Assembly (NCBI RefSeq): GCF_900103125.1
Contig: NZ_FNJV01000007.1
Location: forward strand, 124,001 to 188,000
Direction of reading: 5' to 3'
Source of the DNA: Mucilaginibacter sp. OK268
GTDB lineage: Bacteria; Bacteroidota; Bacteroidia; Sphingobacteriales; Sphingobacteriaceae
Length of the DNA stretch: 64,000 bases
Shown: piece after piece, positions 32,419-41,839 of the stretch
How positions within the stretch are numbered: position 1 is the first letter of the stretch
Layout: each line of letters begins with the position of its first letter
Program-made: the position numbers and the translations under genes
Notes under the pieces: model-generated
Told to the model about the DNA's origin: nothing
The model's database searches: none
Seen by the model: the letters and a program-made list of their open reading frames with translations, nothing else

Positions 32419-35400
32419 ATGAAATTCATTTCTAAGTCCATGCCGGGCAAGTGGCCGGCTATAACTAAATTTTTATTGGTTATGAAACTGATTGCCATTA
32501 TAATGATTGCCTTTTTGACCAGTGTAAGCGCAAGAAGTTTGAGCCAAACTGTAACGCTTCACGAAAAAAATGTGAGTATCAAAACCGTCCTGGAATCTAT
32601 TGAAAAGCAAAGCGGCTATCAACTGATCTTTGTAAACGTAAAACAGGATATATCACGCATCCACATTAAAAACATCGACCTGGAACACGTGAAGGTTGAA
32701 GATGCCTTAAATGCCTGCTTCAGGGATCAACCCATCACCTACAAGATCATCCAGGGAACCATCGTGATCAAGCAAAGAGAGGCTGAGGTTAAAACAGATA
32801 TAAAAGCCAGTACTGATGTTCAGGGTAAGGTTGTTGATGACAAAGGACAACCATTAATTGGTGTCAATATAAAGGTAAAAGGATCCGCAACTGGCACTAT
32901 CACTGATGTACAAGGTCATTACACTATAAAGGTACCTGATGAACAAACCGTACTGGTATTCTCTTATGTGAGTTTCGAAACACGGGAAATAACAGTCGGT
33001 AGCCAAACGCTGATCAATGTTACCTTGAAGGATGCAACAAACAACCTGAATGAAGTGATTGTGGTAGGATACGGAACTCAAAAGAAAGCCGATCTAACCG
33101 GCGCCGTGGCTACAGTTACCGGTACCGAATTGAATAAAAGGGTAGCAACTGATCCAACTCAACTACTACAGGGGAAATTACCCGGCTTATCAGTAGTGCA
33201 GGGTTCGGGTGAGGCCGGTAATGAGGGTACAACCCTGCGGATAAGGGGTAATGGCACTTTTAGCGGTGCCGGTAATGTGCCATTTGTGATCATTGATGGT
33301 TTGCCAGGAAGCCTTACTGCACTTGATCCGCAAAATATTGAATCGGTAACTGTGTTAAAAGATGCCGCATCGGCATCTATATATGGTACACGTGCGGCCA
33401 ATGGCGTTATTCTGGTTACAACCAAACAAGGTAAAGAGGGTAGGCTTCAGCTTTCGTATGATTATAACCTGGGCATAACCCGTGCAACGGCCTTGCCTGA
33501 TAATTTGATCTATAATTCCGTGCAGTACATGACCCTGTGGAATCAGGCTGCCACCAATTCAAATTATCCCAATAAATTTACTGATGCGCAAATAGCTCTG
33601 TATCAAAACCCTTCGGATCCTAAATTATATCCTAATTATAACTGGCTGGATGCCGTATTTAGAACCGTCAATGTACAAACCCACCATATAGGTATAACCG
33701 GGGGGAGCAATGGCACAACTTTTAACGTAGGCTTAGGTTTTGTTGACCAGCCCGATGTTATGCTGGGTTACTATTACAAAAAATACAATTTACAGGTTAA
33801 CCTGAATTCTAAACTAAATAAATGGGCAACATTTGGATCAAACATTACTTTAAACTATAGTGAACGGGGATATACCTCAAGGGGTAGCCAGGATCAATTC
33901 TTATCGGCATTATCCCAAACACCATTATATGGCCCCATTTTACCTGACGGTAGCGGGCGTTACACCAATTCGGTATTCCCCAGTGTTCAAACACCTAATA
34001 AAAACCCGATAGCCATTGCGCAGAACGCTATTAACAAGCAAAACGATTATTATGTGCAAAGCAGTTTTTTTCTGAATATCCGCTTATTAAAAGGTTTGGA
34101 ATGGCGCACTAACGCGGGTTTTAATTTTGACTTTAACAAAACCATCGATTTTAAACCTGTAATTAATCAGTATAACTGGTTTGCCAAGCCGACTGATGCT
34201 CCCGAGCGTACCCTGGATGTTAATGGCCAAGGTATTGATGTAACCGATAACAATACTTTCTATCCGATTGCTTACACTCAACTTACCTATAGCCGGTCGA
34301 TCAACAACGAGCATAATTTCAAATTACTGGCCGGTACCCAGGTGGAGTATAATAAATCGCAAAACTTAGAAGGGATCCGGAATTTACCTTTTGCTACCAA
34401 TACTTTGCAGGAGATAGATGCAGGGCCGGTTGCTTCGCAATTAAATAACGGAACCAGTAATATTTACGCCTTGCACTCATACTATGGCAGGTTTAATTAT
34501 GATTATCAGGAAAAGTATCTGTTGGAGGCCAATGCCCGATTTGATGCATCTTCACGTTTTCCGGCAAATAATAGATGGGCATTTTTTCCATCGGTGTCTT
34601 TGGGTTGGGTAGTCACTAAAGAAAAATTCCTGTCTAATGTAAGCTGGTTAAATAACTTAAAGTTCCGGGCTTCATTAGGTAACCTGGGTAACCAGAATAT
34701 CGGTAATTATCCGTACCAGGAGACCTATAATTTTAAGAGCTATTACAACACCAAAACCAGTTATGCTTATCCGTTTTCTGGCAGTACTGTTACCAGTGGG
34801 GTAGTTAATAATTCATTGACTAACCCAAATATCAAATGGGAAACAACCCGTGTATTTGACCTGGGTACAGATTTTGCCCTGCTTAACAACAAGCTCAGTT
34901 TCTCGTTCGATTGGTATAATAAGTTAACCTCCGGTATCCTGGAGAATGCCGCACCGCTTACCCCGTTATATTTTGGTCTTAGTGCACCCACCATTAATTA
35001 TGGTAAAATGAAAAATACGGGCATTGAGGCATCTTTTCAGTATAATGATAGGTTTGGTAAGGTTGGTTTTACATTTGGCGGAACTATACAAGCTAATAAA
35101 AATACCCTGGTATCCTATGGCGCCCCGGCTATCAACACCGGAACCAACACCATTAACCAGGAGGGGCAGCCTTACGGAAGTTTTTATATGCTGAAATATG
35201 TCGGGATATTTCAATCGGCAGAGGAGATCGCCAATTCACCTAAACAGCAATATAACCCTCAACCCGGTTATATCAAATATGCCGATACCAATAACGACGG
35301 CAAGGTTGATGATAATGATCGCGTAATAGTGCCCGGTGCTTACCCCAAATTTGATTATTCTTTTAATACGGGTGCTACCTGGAATAATTTCGACCTTACC

Positions 35401-35832
35401 GTTTTCTTTTACGGCTCTTATGGTCAAAAACTGTATGTAAATGGTTGGGGTATACAACCATTTAATCAAGGTTCGCCACCGCCAAGTGAATGGCTAAATG
35501 CCTGGACACCCACTAACCATAGTACCACCATGCCTATGGTTTATGTATTGGGCCAGGGTAATATCAGCAGTAACGCGAATACTGCATCAACCTATTATTT
35601 AAAGGATGCCTCTTTCCTGCGGTTAAAGAATGTTCAATTGGGATATAATCTACCGAAAAAATTTGCTAACCACCTGTTCATGTCTGGCTTGCGCATCTAC
35701 TTTGCCGGAGATAACCTGTTTACGTTCACCAAATTTCCAGGACTTGATCCGGAACGCGTGGCTTCAAATACGAGGTTTGTTACGCACCCGCAAAACCAGG
35801 TGTATTCATTTGGGGTAAAGGCAACATTTTAA
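32419..35832 (+). CDS. SusC/RagA TonB-dependent glycan transporter with STN domain, PUL1
   Basis: A 1137-residue outer-membrane transporter. Order of parts: signal peptide (about 20-42), STN signalling domain (about 46-120), carboxypeptidase-regulatory-like domain (about 134-209), TonB plug from NEVIVVGYGTQKKADLTGA with the IDGLPG and VLKDAASASIYGTRAANGVI blocks, and a beta-barrel ending in an aromatic residue (GVKATF). The STN domain is the feature that couples substrate binding to FecR and the ECF sigma. It is paired with SusD 17 bases downstream. The substrate is probably an oligosaccharide carrying alpha-linked hexose, judged from the GH97 in the operon. Confidence 0.95.
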   Translation: MKFISKSMPGKWPAITKFLLVMKLIAIIMIAFLTSVSARSLSQTVTLHEKNVSIKTVLESIEKQSGYQLIFVNVKQDISRIHIKNIDLEHVKVEDALNACFRDQPITYKIIQGTIVIKQREAEVKTDIKASTDVQGKVVDDKGQPLIGVNIKVKGSATGTITDVQGHYTIKVPDEQTVLVFSYVSFETREITVGSQTLINVTLKDATNNLNEVIVVGYGTQKKADLTGAVATVTGTELNKRVATDPTQLLQGKLPGLSVVQGSGEAGNEGTTLRIRGNGTFSGAGNVPFVIIDGLPGSLTALDPQNIESVTVLKDAASASIYGTRAANGVILVTTKQGKEGRLQLSYDYNLGITRATALPDNLIYNSVQYMTLWNQAATNSNYPNKFTDAQIALYQNPSDPKLYPNYNWLDAVFRTVNVQTHHIGITGGSNGTTFNVGLGFVDQPDVMLGYYYKKYNLQVNLNSKLNKWATFGSNITLNYSERGYTSRGSQDQFLSALSQTPLYGPILPDGSGRYTNSVFPSVQTPNKNPIAIAQNAINKQNDYYVQSSFFLNIRLLKGLEWRTNAGFNFDFNKTIDFKPVINQYNWFAKPTDAPERTLDVNGQGIDVTDNNTFYPIAYTQLTYSRSINNEHNFKLLAGTQVEYNKSQNLEGIRNLPFATNTLQEIDAGPVASQLNNGTSNIYALHSYYGRFNYDYQEKYLLEANARFDASSRFPANNRWAFFPSVSLGWVVTKEKFLSNVSWLNNLKFRASLGNLGNQNIGNYPYQETYNFKSYYNTKTSYAYPFSGSTVTSGVVNNSLTNPNIKWETTRVFDLGTDFALLNNKLSFSFDWYNKLTSGILENAAPLTPLYFGLSAPTINYGKMKNTGIEASFQYNDRFGKVGFTFGGTIQANKNTLVSYGAPAINTGTNTINQEGQPYGSFYMLKYVGIFQSAEEIANSPKQQYNPQPGYIKYADTNNDGKVDDNDRVIVPGAYPKFDYSFNTGATWNNFDLTVFFYGSYGQKLYVNGWGIQPFNQGSPPPSEWLNAWTPTNHSTTMPMVYVLGQGNISSNANTASTYYLKDASFLRLKNVQLGYNLPKKFANHLFMSGLRIYFAGDNLFTFTKFPGLDPERVASNTRFVTHPQNQVYSFGVKATF

Positions 35833-35849
35833 ACTTATTTATCAAAATA

Positions 35850-37382
35850 ATGATGAAAACAGCAGTAAAATATTTAATGATCTCTTTAATGGCTACACTA
35901 TTGTTTGCCTGCAAAAAGAATCTTTTAGATCAAAATCCGCCGGCAGATATTGGCAGCGAAGTATACTGGAAAACACAAAACGATGCTGATCTGGCGTTGT
36001 CAGGTATCTACAGTTTTTTTATACAGGGGTTTAACTACACAGCCTCTGGTAATACTGGACAGGGTTTTGGGGCAGGCACTCCATATTGGGAAAGCCTGAG
36101 CGACAATGCTTATAGCGGAGCATATTCCAACATTGCTCAGGGCGCTATTACCCCAACGGTAGGTGGTTTGCAAACGGATGCTTATACCACTTCATACAGG
36201 GCGATACAGGCGTGCAATACCTTTTTGGATAACGTCCGGAAGATCAATCTACCTTCGCAAACCCTATATCAATACGTGGCCGAAGTAAGGTTTGTGCGGG
36301 CTTATTGGTATTTTATGCTTACCCAGTTATATGGAGATGTAGTACTGTCAACCCACCAGATAACCATTAACCCCGCAAATTCACAGTTAGGCAGAACGCC
36401 TAAATCGGTAGTAATGGATACCATCCTTAATGATCTGAACTTTGCCGCTAGTAACCTGCCGAATACAGCTTATAATGGTCACGCGGTTAAAGGCTCGGCC
36501 TTAGGTTATATCGTAAAGGTTTATATGGCCAATCGTCAGTATCAGCAGGCAGCTGCCGTTGCCAATACCATTATATCTGATGGAAAATTCAGCATTTATA
36601 CCGGCGGTTACAAGAATTTGTTTTTAAAACCCGGGCAGAATAATAATCCGGAAATTATGTTCTCAGGGAGATACCAGGTTCCTACGGCATTCAGCCCTGC
36701 CGATTATTTATATACCTACAGCTCAAGTTTTCAGCCATTGGGTTATCTGGTTGATGATTATGAATGTACAGATGGTCAGCCTATAACTTCATCACCATTG
36801 TACAAGCCTGCAACTCCTTATGTGAATCGTGATCCGCGGCTATTAGCTACGATATTAACCCCAGGTATTTTATACAAAGGAGGGATACCTTTTGTTCCTG
36901 CGGCTATTGGGGCTACTGCCGGCTTCCTGAACAAAAAAGGTGTTGATTCAACCCGGGCAACGGTTATTGGTACCCAAAGTGATCAGGATTGGGTTTACCT
37001 GCGCTATGCCGATGTTTTACTGATGTATGCCGAGGCCAAAAACGAAGTGTCGGGTCCCGATCCCAGTGTTTATTCGGCTATTAATGCTGTCCGTACACGC
37101 CCGGGCGTCAATATGCCTGCTATCCCTAACGGACTTTCACAGACTGACATGCGCAGCCGTATACGTCATGAACGACGAATTGAACTGGCGATGGAAGGTC
37201 AACGGTACTTTGATCTGAAAAGATGGGCGCTTGACCGGGTGATCATCCCAACTATCAAAGACCCAAATGCAGCCCAGCGAACATTCCCGCTGCGGGATAC
37301 CATTTGGCCTGTTCCGCAAACCGAGATCGATATTGCCAAAGCGGTGGGCAATGCAGCATTTAAACAAACACCCGGCTATTGA
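35850..37382 (+). CDS. SusD/RagB glycan-binding lipoprotein, PUL1
   Basis: A 510-residue outer-membrane lipoprotein (lipobox LLFAC, C21). Family blocks are visible: YRAIQACNTFLDNV, EVRFVRAYWYFMLTQLYGDV (split over the TPR helices), VYLRYADVLLMYAEAKNE and the C-terminal IRHERRIELAMEGQRYFDLKRW. SusD forms a lid over the SusC barrel at the cell surface and captures the glycan. The SusD gene ends in an overlap with the GH97 frame region, showing tight coupling. Confidence 0.95.
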   Translation: MMKTAVKYLMISLMATLLFACKKNLLDQNPPADIGSEVYWKTQNDADLALSGIYSFFIQGFNYTASGNTGQGFGAGTPYWESLSDNAYSGAYSNIAQGAITPTVGGLQTDAYTTSYRAIQACNTFLDNVRKINLPSQTLYQYVAEVRFVRAYWYFMLTQLYGDVVLSTHQITINPANSQLGRTPKSVVMDTILNDLNFAASNLPNTAYNGHAVKGSALGYIVKVYMANRQYQQAAAVANTIISDGKFSIYTGGYKNLFLKPGQNNNPEIMFSGRYQVPTAFSPADYLYTYSSSFQPLGYLVDDYECTDGQPITSSPLYKPATPYVNRDPRLLATILTPGILYKGGIPFVPAAIGATAGFLNKKGVDSTRATVIGTQSDQDWVYLRYADVLLMYAEAKNEVSGPDPSVYSAINAVRTRPGVNMPAIPNGLSQTDMRSRIRHERRIELAMEGQRYFDLKRWALDRVIIPTIKDPNAAQRTFPLRDTIWPVPQTEIDIAKAVGNAAFKQTPGY

Positions 37383-37411
37383 TCTTCAAAAATCACAATC
37401 AGAAAACATCA

Positions 37412-39310
37412 ATGAGAACTAAATATCAATTGAAAATAGCTATGAGTTTGGTATTCCTGCTCATCGCTTGTCCCGCTATACTGTTTGCGGCAGGTAATGT
37501 CATCGTTTATAGCCCTGATAAGCAGATCCGTTTGGAAGTGCTTGATCAGGGAGGAGCATTATCTTATAGCATCCAGTACAAAAATAAAGCGGTAATCAAT
37601 GCCTCAGCCCTGCGAATCAGTATCGATAAAGTTGGGCTCAGCAACCAGGCTACCATTATCGGAAGTACAACTTATAGTATAAATGAAAGTTATCCGTGGT
37701 ATGGAGCGCATTCAGTAGCTGTTAATCATTTTAACGGTGCAAAAATTAAATTGCTGCATGGTAAAACCGAATTTACGCTTGATGTGCGTGTGTTTAATGA
37801 TGCAACCGCCTTTAGTTTTATAATCCCTGGAGGTAAAAATGATAACCGAATCCCTGACGAAACTACTGAGTTTAACGTCCCCACCGGAAGTATTATTTGG
37901 TATCACGATCTTAACGGGCACTATGAAGGCCAGCATACCAAAAAACTGATAGATTCGGTAAGTTCCGGCCAATGGATAGCGCCACCTGCTACTTTTAAGC
38001 TACCTGGTAATACTGGGTATGCCTCCATTACCGAAGCCGATTTGAAAAATTATGCGGGCATGGCACTGCAATCAACTGGCGGGGGTAAGCTGCTTTTACA
38101 ACTGGCTGATCATCACCCCATATCACATCCGTATGAACTAAGATATAGTAAAGAGGATATAGCAAGGGTTTCAAAACCAGCTGCGATTCGTGGAACCATT
38201 ATCACCCCATGGCGGGTAGTTATGATAGGGGCAGACTTAAATACGCTGGTGAATTGCGACGCTGTTCATAATTTATGCCCACCACCCGATAAAAAATACT
38301 TTCCGGAAGGTATCAATACCTCATGGGTAAAACCCGGCCGTGCTGTTTGGCAATACCTTGATGGAGCTGGCGATAAAACAGTGAACAATATGAAGGAGTA
38401 TTCCAGATTAGCTGCTGAACTGGGTTTTGAGCATAATATACTAGAAGGCTTTTGGGAAAAATGGAGTGATGATGAGCTTAAGGATTTGGTAAACTACTCC
38501 AAGCAACGTGGGGTAAGTATCTGGGTGTGGATGCACTCTAAGGATCTGCGTGATTCTACCGTAAGGCATGCCCGCTTTAAACGCTGTCATGATTTAGGTA
38601 TAGCCGGGTTAAAGATCGATTTTTTTGATAACGAAGCCAAAGAAGTAGTCGATCTGTACCAAGATATCTTAGTGGAGACGGCTCAATTACATTTAATGGT
38701 TGATTTCCATGGCTCCAATAAACCAACGGGTCAGCTACGTACCTGGCCGAATGAACTGACGCGCGAAGCGGTTAAAGGGATGGAGTCAAGCAGACTGGCG
38801 GACAGAGCAACGCATAGCACAACACTGCCATTCACACGGTTTTTAGCTGGCCCGGCAGAATACACGCCAGTACATTTTGGTGAGCGCCGTAAAAACACCA
38901 CCTGGACAAATCAAATTGCGAGTGCTGTTATTTTAACTGCCCCGGTATTAACCTATGCTGCCAGTCCGCAACATTTGCTGGAGAACCCTGGAGCGGATAT
39001 CATCAAAAGTATTCCATCCACCTGGGATGAAACCATTGTGCTGCAGCCGTCGGCAATAGGAGAGTTGGCCGTCTTTGTCCGCAGAGAGGGTAATACCTGG
39101 TTTTTGGCCGTTATGAATGGGACTCAGTCAAAAAACATTCAAATACCACTTAGCTTTTTAAAATCTTCGGCTAAATGCTCAAGTCTTACTGACGATCCGG
39201 ATAATACGGGGGCTCTAAAAAACGGAAGTTCAGTAGTAAAACCCACCGATATACTATCGCTGAGTTTAGGTACAGGAGGCGGATATGTGGCCAGGTTTAA
39301 TCTGCAATAA
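37412..39310 (+). CDS. Glycoside hydrolase family 97, probably retaining alpha-galactosidase type
   Basis: A 632-residue exported enzyme with the three GH97 parts: N-terminal beta-sandwich (about 25-270, VIVYSPDKQIRLEVLDQGG), catalytic TIM barrel (about 290-540, FPEGINTSWVKPGRAVW, ILEGFWEKWSDDEL) and a C-terminal beta domain. D403 (GLKIDFFD) and E458 (VKGMES) are 55 residues apart, matching my recollection of nucleophile D415 and acid/base E470 in the retaining GH97 BT1871. This argues against the inverting SusB mechanism. The start is 30 bases after the SusD stop and gives a signal peptide (MRTKYQLKIAMSLVFLLIA). Confidence 0.9.
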   Translation: MRTKYQLKIAMSLVFLLIACPAILFAAGNVIVYSPDKQIRLEVLDQGGALSYSIQYKNKAVINASALRISIDKVGLSNQATIIGSTTYSINESYPWYGAHSVAVNHFNGAKIKLLHGKTEFTLDVRVFNDATAFSFIIPGGKNDNRIPDETTEFNVPTGSIIWYHDLNGHYEGQHTKKLIDSVSSGQWIAPPATFKLPGNTGYASITEADLKNYAGMALQSTGGGKLLLQLADHHPISHPYELRYSKEDIARVSKPAAIRGTIITPWRVVMIGADLNTLVNCDAVHNLCPPPDKKYFPEGINTSWVKPGRAVWQYLDGAGDKTVNNMKEYSRLAAELGFEHNILEGFWEKWSDDELKDLVNYSKQRGVSIWVWMHSKDLRDSTVRHARFKRCHDLGIAGLKIDFFDNEAKEVVDLYQDILVETAQLHLMVDFHGSNKPTGQLRTWPNELTREAVKGMESSRLADRATHSTTLPFTRFLAGPAEYTPVHFGERRKNTTWTNQIASAVILTAPVLTYAASPQHLLENPGADIIKSIPSTWDETIVLQPSAIGELAVFVRREGNTWFLAVMNGTQSKNIQIPLSFLKSSAKCSSLTDDPDNTGALKNGSSVVKPTDILSLSLGTGGGYVARFNLQ

Positions 39311-39330
39311 TTGATCACAAATTAAAAAAT

Positions 39331-40137
39331 ATGAGAAAGATCACTGCTTACAGCATTCTATTGGTCATTAGCTTAATGATATCACCTGCTTTAAAGGCAC
39401 AGCAAAAAACAGTTACGTTAGATTATTATTTTAATAATGAATACCGGAAAAACAAAGCTGGGGAGCAGGAGCGGTATCATTATACGTGGGAGGATACTAA
39501 AAGTAGTGGTTTTTCTATCTGGGGAGATATTTTCAAGAAGAATGGAGCCGGTTTAAAAAGTCTTGAAAATGAACCAACCCCTGATAACTTAAAGGGAACC
39601 AACATTTACATTATTGTTGACCCGGATACTAAAAAAGAAACTGCTGATCCCCACTATATCGAATCCCAGCATATCAAAGCCATAGTTGATTGGGTTAAAC
39701 AAGGTGGTGTGTTGGTTTTAATGGCTAATGATAGTGCTAATGCCGAATTACCACATCTAAACGTGTTGGCGGCAAAATTCGGGATCCATTTTAATGATGA
39801 CCTGTACAAGCATGTGATTGGTAGCCAGTTTGAAATGGGGGCCATTAATATCCCTGCGAATGATCCGGTGTTTAAAACCGCCCAAAAAGTTTATCTAAAA
39901 GACATTGCCACACTTCAACTATCAGCCCCGGCCAAGCCCTTGCTTATTGATGATGCTCACGTAATTGTAGGCACCGCCCGGTATGGAAAAGGCAGGGTAG
40001 TGGCTGTGGGCGATCCCTGGTTATACAATGAATATACTAATGGCAGATTACCTGCTGCTATGGGGTTTGACAATGATAAGGCAGCGGATGATCTGAGTAA
40101 GTGGCTGTTAGATCAGGTACCTGTAAAAGGGAACTAA
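39331..40137 (+). CDS. Secreted GATase-like protein, stand-alone GH105-associated domain
   Basis: A 268-residue protein with a signal peptide (MRKITAYSILLVISLMISPALKAQ). The body has a flavodoxin/GATase-like pattern: TPDNLKGTNIYIIVDPDT, AIVDWVKQGGVLVLMAND and YGKGRVVAVGDPWLYNEYT. From memory, the same sequence type occurs as the C-terminal domain of longer GH88/GH105 proteins in this phylum; here it is free, with no hydrolase attached. No GATase catalytic Cys is seen, so a structural or binding role is more likely than amidotransfer. It is the last gene of PUL1. Confidence 0.75.
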   Translation: MRKITAYSILLVISLMISPALKAQQKTVTLDYYFNNEYRKNKAGEQERYHYTWEDTKSSGFSIWGDIFKKNGAGLKSLENEPTPDNLKGTNIYIIVDPDTKKETADPHYIESQHIKAIVDWVKQGGVLVLMANDSANAELPHLNVLAAKFGIHFNDDLYKHVIGSQFEMGAINIPANDPVFKTAQKVYLKDIATLQLSAPAKPLLIDDAHVIVGTARYGKGRVVAVGDPWLYNEYTNGRLPAAMGFDNDKAADDLSKWLLDQVPVKGN

Positions 40138-40174
40138 AAAGAAAACAAATAATCAATCATATCAGTGCTAAGCA

Positions 40175-40711
40175 ATGGTTTCAGAAATTGAATTGATCGT
40201 ATTAATTAAAGAAGGGGATATCCGCGCCTTTGATGAGTTTTATAAAAGAAACTGGCGTGTTTTGTACCAAACAGCTTATCGTTCAACATCCTCACAGGAG
40301 GATGCTAAAGACCTGGTGCAAACAGTTTTTATAAGTTTATGGAATTGCAGGCAGAACCTTAACCCCGATGCTTATACACCCTCATATCTTTTTAAGATAC
40401 TGAAAAATAACATCATTAACTTTTATAAGCAAGATTCGGCCAGAAGAAAGAGGTTGGAAAAACTATTATACCTGGATGAGGCAAATCAATATACCAATGA
40501 AGATAACCTGATGGCTAAAGAACTTTCGATTGTAATTGATGGTGAGATCAGAGAACTGCCCCGAAAAATGCAGGAGGTTTTTATATTATCACGCAGGCAG
40601 CATCTTTCTGTCAATGAAATTTCTGAAACGCTTAACATTACCCCGCGCACAGTTAAAAACCAGCTTTCCAACGCCTTGAAAATACTACGTACAAAATTGG
40701 GTATGTTTTAA
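40175..40711 (+). CDS. ECF RNA polymerase sigma factor of PUL2
   Basis: A 178-residue ECF sigma factor. Region 2 is FDEFYKRNWRVLYQTAYRSTSSQEDAKDLVQTVFISLWN; region 4 is LPRKMQEVFILSRRQHLSVNEISETLNITPRTVKNQLSNALKILR (each shown only by its known blocks). It begins 38 bases after the last PUL1 gene, so PUL1 read-through could raise its level. It is followed by a FecR gene and an STN-type SusC. Confidence 0.92.
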   Translation: MVSEIELIVLIKEGDIRAFDEFYKRNWRVLYQTAYRSTSSQEDAKDLVQTVFISLWNCRQNLNPDAYTPSYLFKILKNNIINFYKQDSARRKRLEKLLYLDEANQYTNEDNLMAKELSIVIDGEIRELPRKMQEVFILSRRQHLSVNEISETLNITPRTVKNQLSNALKILRTKLGMF

Positions 40712-40776
40712 GTGTTTTTTATAAAAATAAATCTGGTACCAGGCCGCCTAAGCTTTGTATATACTATCAAAACCAA

Positions 40777-40797
40777 AAACTGTTTAAATAACAGTTT
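40777..40797. other. Small hairpin between sigma and fecR, PUL2
   Basis: AAACTGTT (40777-40784) and AACAGTTT (40790-40797) with loop TAAAT form an 8-bp AT-rich stem 25 bases before the fecR start. Its role is unclear. Confidence 0.4.
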
Positions 40798-40821
40798 ATA
40801 TAAACTTAAAAACAGATCATC

Positions 40822-41700
40822 ATGATGCTATGGCGGAAGCCTGATCCCGACGATAGGGTTGGGGAGGAACATCTTCGGGATGAGGGGGCGATGCGTGCTG
40901 TAGAAAAAGAAATGCTACATAATATCCATAAGGAGATTTTTGGACGGTGGCATTTTATCAAAACTACAACAGCTAAATATACCATGGCAGCTTCTTTATT
41001 ATTGATGTGCTGCTCAGGGCTTTTGTATAAGAAATTATCCGCTAATGATGAAGCTAGTTGGGTAGTGGTATCTACGCCCAAGGGCAATATTAAAAATATA
41101 CAACTTCCTGACGGATCAACAGTTTGGCTAAACTCAGGTTCGGTTCTGAAATTTCCTGAGCATTTTGGTAAAACCAGGGAGATCGAACTGCTTGATGGTG
41201 AAGCTTATTTTGATGTAAAACATGATGATCAATCACCATTCACAGTTCATTATGGCCATTTGCACGCCCGGGTATTGGGTACTGCTTTTAATGTAAAGTT
41301 TTATAAAAATATCAGTGACGTTCGATTATCAGTTACCCGGGGGCGGGTTGAAGTGGGTAACAAGTCATCAAGTTTTGGGGTAATTACACTCGGCAAAGAA
41401 GTTATTTATGATCAAAAAGCAGGCACGCATCAGGTTAGGGTAGTAGATGCAGAGAAAGTAGCGGCCTGGAAATCAAATGAGATCAATCTGTATAGCATTC
41501 CGTTTGATGAGCTGGTAATGCGGTTAGAGAACATTTATAATGTTCAAATCAATTATGATCATGACAGGATAAACCACCTGACAACCACCATTCATTTTTC
41601 AAGAGATAACACTTTACAATATGTGCTTGATATCATTAAAACCATTCATCATTTGGATTATGATATAAAAGGAAAGGGGGTTTATCTGAAAAAAATGTGA
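40822..41700 (+). CDS. FecR-type anti-sigma factor of PUL2, short N-terminus
   Basis: A 292-residue membrane protein with a transmembrane helix at about 53-69, a FecR domain (VVSTPKGNIKNIQLPDGSTVWLNSG in parts, then LLDGEAYFDVKHDDQSPF) and a C-terminal STN-like domain (FDELVMRLENIYNVQINYD). The cytoplasmic part is only about 50 residues and lacks the usual anti-sigma helix pattern seen in the PUL1 FecR (about 88 residues). It may therefore bind its sigma differently or be a reduced form. I saw no upstream frame that could supply the missing part. Confidence 0.88.
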   Translation: MMLWRKPDPDDRVGEEHLRDEGAMRAVEKEMLHNIHKEIFGRWHFIKTTTAKYTMAASLLLMCCSGLLYKKLSANDEASWVVVSTPKGNIKNIQLPDGSTVWLNSGSVLKFPEHFGKTREIELLDGEAYFDVKHDDQSPFTVHYGHLHARVLGTAFNVKFYKNISDVRLSVTRGRVEVGNKSSSFGVITLGKEVIYDQKAGTHQVRVVDAEKVAAWKSNEINLYSIPFDELVMRLENIYNVQINYDHDRINHLTTTIHFSRDNTLQYVLDIIKTIHHLDYDIKGKGVYLKKM

Positions 41701-41717
41701 ATCAATAAACCTAATAA

Positions 41718-41754
41718 GGCCGATACCACCTGCTAAATGCCGGTAATATCGGCC
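41718..41754. other. Hairpin at fecR/susC junction, PUL2
   Basis: GGCCGATA (41718-41725) and TATCGGCC (41747-41754) form an 8-bp stem in the 139-base fecR-susC gap. It sits in the same place as the hairpin at 32157-32188 in PUL1, although the sequence differs. Confidence 0.5.
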
Positions 41755-41839
41755 AGAGTTGAAATAATGAGTTATTGGCAGGTTCCAAGCTAATCCAATA
41801 ATTCATTGATAGTTTTTTTTACCAAAAAACCTCGTAAAG

